From contig JAWVEV010000078.1 of the NCBI GenBank assembly GCA_033856535.1, forward strand, positions 1 to 27,791: 27,791 bases of DNA. Reading direction: 5' to 3'. This stretch comes from JAWVEV01 sp033856535. Lineage in GTDB: Bacteria; Actinomycetota; Thermoleophilia; Miltoncostaeales; Miltoncostaeaceae. The notes beneath the pieces are model-generated. The model did no database searches, was not told the DNA's origin, and saw only the letters and a program-made list of their open reading frames with translations. Made by a program: the position numbers and the translations under genes. Positions 23,922 through 27,791 of this stretch are shown piece by piece (within the stretch, counting starts at the first letter, position 1; the number at the start of each line of letters is the position of its first letter).

Positions 23922-24911
23922 CTACGCGCCGCAGATCGGCCAGGGAGAGGAGCCCTGCTGCGCGTAGAGCATGGCCGCCCGGCGGTCCTGCTCGGCCTCG
24001 CTCGCGGCGGCCGGGTCGCCGCTGCCGCCGACGGCCTGCCAGGTGCCGGCCGAGAACTGGTACTTGCCGCGGTACTGGCCGTCGGGCGATACCGCGCGCG
24101 GGTTGCCGCCGGACTCGCACTGGGCGATCGCCTCGAGCGTCGACCCGCCCCCGCCGCCGCCCGTGGCGTCGGGAGCCGGGGCGGCCGAGTACCCGGCCGG
24201 CGCCGGCGCCGCGGCCCGGGCGGCGAGCGCCGCCTCCTGGGCCCGCTGGGCCTCCGCGAGCTGTTCCTGGCCCACCAGGCCGTCCAGGGTGCCCCGCGCC
24301 TGCTCCAGCACGCCGCGGCGCGCCGCGGTCAGGCTGCGGAGCTCGGCGTCGCGGGCGCTCGCCTCGGCGAGCTGGGCCTCCGCCTCGGCCCGGTCGGCGA
24401 TGAGCTGCTTGCGCCCGCTCACCAGGCGCGCCCGCGAGTTCTCGATCGAGACGACGATCGCGGCGTCCTGCTCGCGCAGGTGGTCGAGCACCGCGTGGAC
24501 GTTGACCGCTCCGGAGATGCTGCCCGAGGACATCAGCAGCTCCACGAAGCTCGGCGGCTCCTCGGCGTAGATCGCCACAAGCCGCTCGGCGAGCCGCTTC
24601 TGCGCATCGCGGTGGCTGGTCCGGGCGATCTTCAGGTTCGCCGTGTTGTCGCGGATCTGCTGGCGCAGCTGCCCGACCCGGGCCTCGGCGGTCGCGTGGG
24701 CGTCGGCGGCTACCTCGGCCTTCGCGTCGATCGAGGTGACCTCGGCCTCGAGCGCACGGACCTGCGCCCGCTGAGCGTCGATCTGGTCGACGCCGGGCGC
24801 GGCGAGGGTCGCGGCGTTGAAGGCCGACGTGATCGCGATGGCGAGGGCAGCCCCCAGGGCGGCCCGCGCCGGGAGCGACCCACGGCGCTTGTGGGGGAGG
24901 TGGTGACTCAT
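23922..24911 (-). CDS. Secreted Rpf-like muralytic protein with coiled-coil region
   Basis: The 329-residue protein has a basic N-terminus and signal peptide (RAALGAALAIAITSAFNAAT, cut near residue 38), then a long coiled coil (about 40-240, rich in Ala/Glu/Gln/Arg) of the PcsB/NlpC-partner kind. An Ala/Pro/Gly linker ends in GGGGGGS, and a C-terminal transglycosylase-like domain of the Rpf family follows. That domain reads STLEAIAQCESGGNPRA, then GKYQFSAGTWQAVGG, and closes with SSPWPICGA. The Glu of CESGGN is the catalytic acid, and the two cysteines (QCE and ICG) match the conserved Rpf disulfide. It probably cleaves peptidoglycan during growth or exit from dormancy. No Shine-Dalgarno precedes the ATG. 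Confidence 0.88.
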   Translation of the reverse strand: MSHHLPHKRRGSLPARAALGAALAIAITSAFNAATLAAPGVDQIDAQRAQVRALEAEVTSIDAKAEVAADAHATAEARVGQLRQQIRDNTANLKIARTSHRDAQKRLAERLVAIYAEEPPSFVELLMSSGSISGAVNVHAVLDHLREQDAAIVVSIENSRARLVSGRKQLIADRAEAEAQLAEASARDAELRSLTAARRGVLEQARGTLDGLVGQEQLAEAQRAQEAALAARAAAPAPAGYSAAPAPDATGGGGGGSTLEAIAQCESGGNPRAVSPDGQYRGKYQFSAGTWQAVGGSGDPAAASEAEQDRRAAMLYAQQGSSPWPICGA

Positions 24912-24964
24912 GGTGCGAGCGGGCACGTCGCCCGGGCGAGTCGGCCCGGTCGAGCGACCCGGGG

Positions 24965-24994
24965 ACGCTACCCCCATTTGCGGGCAAATTGCAA
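24965..24994 (-). promoter_or_regulatory. Promoter of the Rpf-like gene with embedded palindrome
   Basis: On the minus strand, TTGCAA (24994-24989), 18 bp and TAGCGT (24970-24965) form a promoter starting near 24958. The perfect palindrome ATTTGCGGGCAAAT (24976-24989; 6-bp arms around GG) lies in the spacer and touches the -35 box. Its A/T-rich arms stand out in this GC-rich sequence and look like an operator. The same 145-nt gap must also hold the recQ promoter, which I could not place. Confidence 0.6.
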
Positions 24995-25056
24995 GCGGAT
25001 CCCTCGCGGAGGGCCGCCCGAGGGGCGCCGACCGAGCCCTCTGCCACCATGGTGAG

Positions 25057-27290
<2,234 letters not shown>

Positions 27291-27294
<4 letters not shown>

Positions 27295-27530
27295 GCCCGG
27301 CCCACCGAGGGGACGGAGCCGGTACCGCAGCAGGTGGGACAGGCCACGGGGATCAGGCCCTCGCCGTTCATCGCCGGCTCCAGCAAGCGCCCGGCGCCCC
27401 AGCAGATCGCGCAGAAGCAATTGCCGTAGAGCGCGGGGGGCGCGTGGGGCTGCATGCCCCGCTGGGATCTCCAGTCGGACCAGCTGGCATAACCGATGGA
27501 AACCCGGCTCTCGCCTTCGCGGATGGTCAT
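27291..27530 (-). CDS. Small protein with two DnaJ-type CxxCxGxG zinc motifs
   Basis: The 79-residue protein has no recognised name. It contains CAICWGAG and CPTCCGTG, two copies of the DnaJ-type CxxCxGxG signature, 16 residues apart (including ARLL and EGLIPV), so four cysteines could bind one zinc ion. The N-terminal part (ESRVSIGYASWSDWRSQRG) is unlike DnaJ, and no J domain is present. The ATG has AGAGGAG 7 nt upstream. The stop codon (TAG) overlaps the recQ stop (TAA) on the other strand. A free-standing zinc ribbon of this kind may bind unfolded protein, RNA or DNA; that is inference. Confidence 0.75.
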
Positions 27531-27573
27531 CGCTCACTCCTCTGGGGGGTGCGGGTGAGCGGGACTACCCGGC

Positions 27574-27607
27574 CGCCGGGATCCCCAACCCTGGGGGGAT
27601 CCCGGCG
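27574..27607 (-). terminator. 13-bp hairpin terminator after the last gene
   Basis: CGCCGGGATCCCC (27574-27586) and GGGGATCCCGGCG (27595-27607) are perfect complements around an 8-nt loop. It is the strongest hairpin in the window. On the minus strand it starts 12 nt after the stop at 27620; in the plus direction it is followed by TTT. Confidence 0.65.
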
Positions 27608-27619
27608 TTTGCAGAACCT

Positions 27620-27791
27620 TTACGCCGAGGTGACCTCGACCGTGACCTCGACCTCGCCGTCGAGCTCCACCGCGCCGCCCTCGCCCCGGATGAAGGCCTC
27701 GGTCAGCTCGTGGGCCAGGGCGTCCGGGTGCTGCACCGGCGGGCTCTTCATGAAGTAGGAGGAGGGCCCCTCGAGCGTGCCCGAGATGCCG
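27620..27791 (-). CDS. Unknown protein, C-terminal 57 codons only
   Basis: An open frame enters from the right edge of the window and ends in TAA at 27620. The visible part includes GPSSYFMKSPPVQHPDALAH, a helix (ELTEAFIRGEGG) and a repetitive beta-strand tail (VELDGEVEVTVEVTSA). I do not recognise it. Codon use is like the neighbours, and the strong hairpin after the stop supports a real gene end. The N-terminus and start lie outside the window. Confidence 0.65.
   Translation of the reverse strand, partial: GISGTLEGPSSYFMKSPPVQHPDALAHELTEAFIRGEGGAVELDGEVEVTVEVTSA

Overview
The window is a stretch of bacterial chromosome with very high G+C content and dense coding. No phage, insertion sequence, CRISPR array, rRNA or tRNA gene was recognised. 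The gene set points to an actinobacterium: murT/gatD, an Rpf-type secreted muralytic protein, an NrtR regulator, a LexA box of the GAAC-N4-GTTC type, and TANNNT -10 hexamers close to start codons. The order ftsK, rodZ, cinA, thpR, recA, miaB, miaA, dapF suggests the deep-branching class Thermoleophilia. That placement is inferred from gene content and order; no tree was built.

Layout. (1) 1-2368: 3' part of ftsK (DNA translocase). (2) 2518-4746, minus strand: a YdhR-like small protein followed by a large STAND ATPase / GNAT-like / winged-helix fusion protein, apparently inserted between ftsK and rodZ. (3) 4972-8893, plus: rodZ, cinA, thpR and recA, with a LexA-box promoter for recA inside thpR. 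(4) 8997-11048: a secreted protein with a TIMP/netrin-like N-terminus and beta-propeller-like repeats. (5) 11059-15769, plus: miaB-miaA-dapF-dapL-dut, combining tRNA modification, diaminopimelate synthesis and dUTP hydrolysis. (6) 15932-19446, minus: rpiA-murT-methyltransferase-gatD, with overlapping genes, for lipid II amidation. (7) 19499-22484, plus: a metallo-beta-lactamase-fold hydrolase, an NrtR-type regulator, a two-helix membrane protein, an unknown helical protein and yqgE. (8) 22559-24911, minus: an Rpf-like muralytic enzyme and the primary sigma factor rpoD. (9) 25057-27791: recQ with two HRDC domains, a tiny protein with two DnaJ-type zinc motifs, and the end of an unknown gene.

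Themes. Cell-wall functions recur: RodZ, DapF/DapL giving meso-diaminopimelate, MurT/GatD amidating lipid II, and the Rpf-like enzyme. So do DNA repair and nucleotide hygiene: RecA, CinA, Dut and RecQ. Convergent gene pairs are separated by strong GC hairpins without U-tracts, usable from both sides.

Most notable. Several genes cannot begin at ATG, GTG or TTG without losing essential N-terminal motifs. dapL and murT each have a CTG placed 5-7 nt after a strong Shine-Dalgarno sequence; cinA probably starts at a CTG in a hairpin loop; miaA has a good Shine-Dalgarno sequence aimed at a TTC codon. Other genes look leaderless, with TANNNT ending 7-9 nt before the start codon; in two cases the -10 hexamer contains the stop codon of the preceding gene. 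A 14-bp palindrome sits between the -35 and -10 of the Rpf-like gene.
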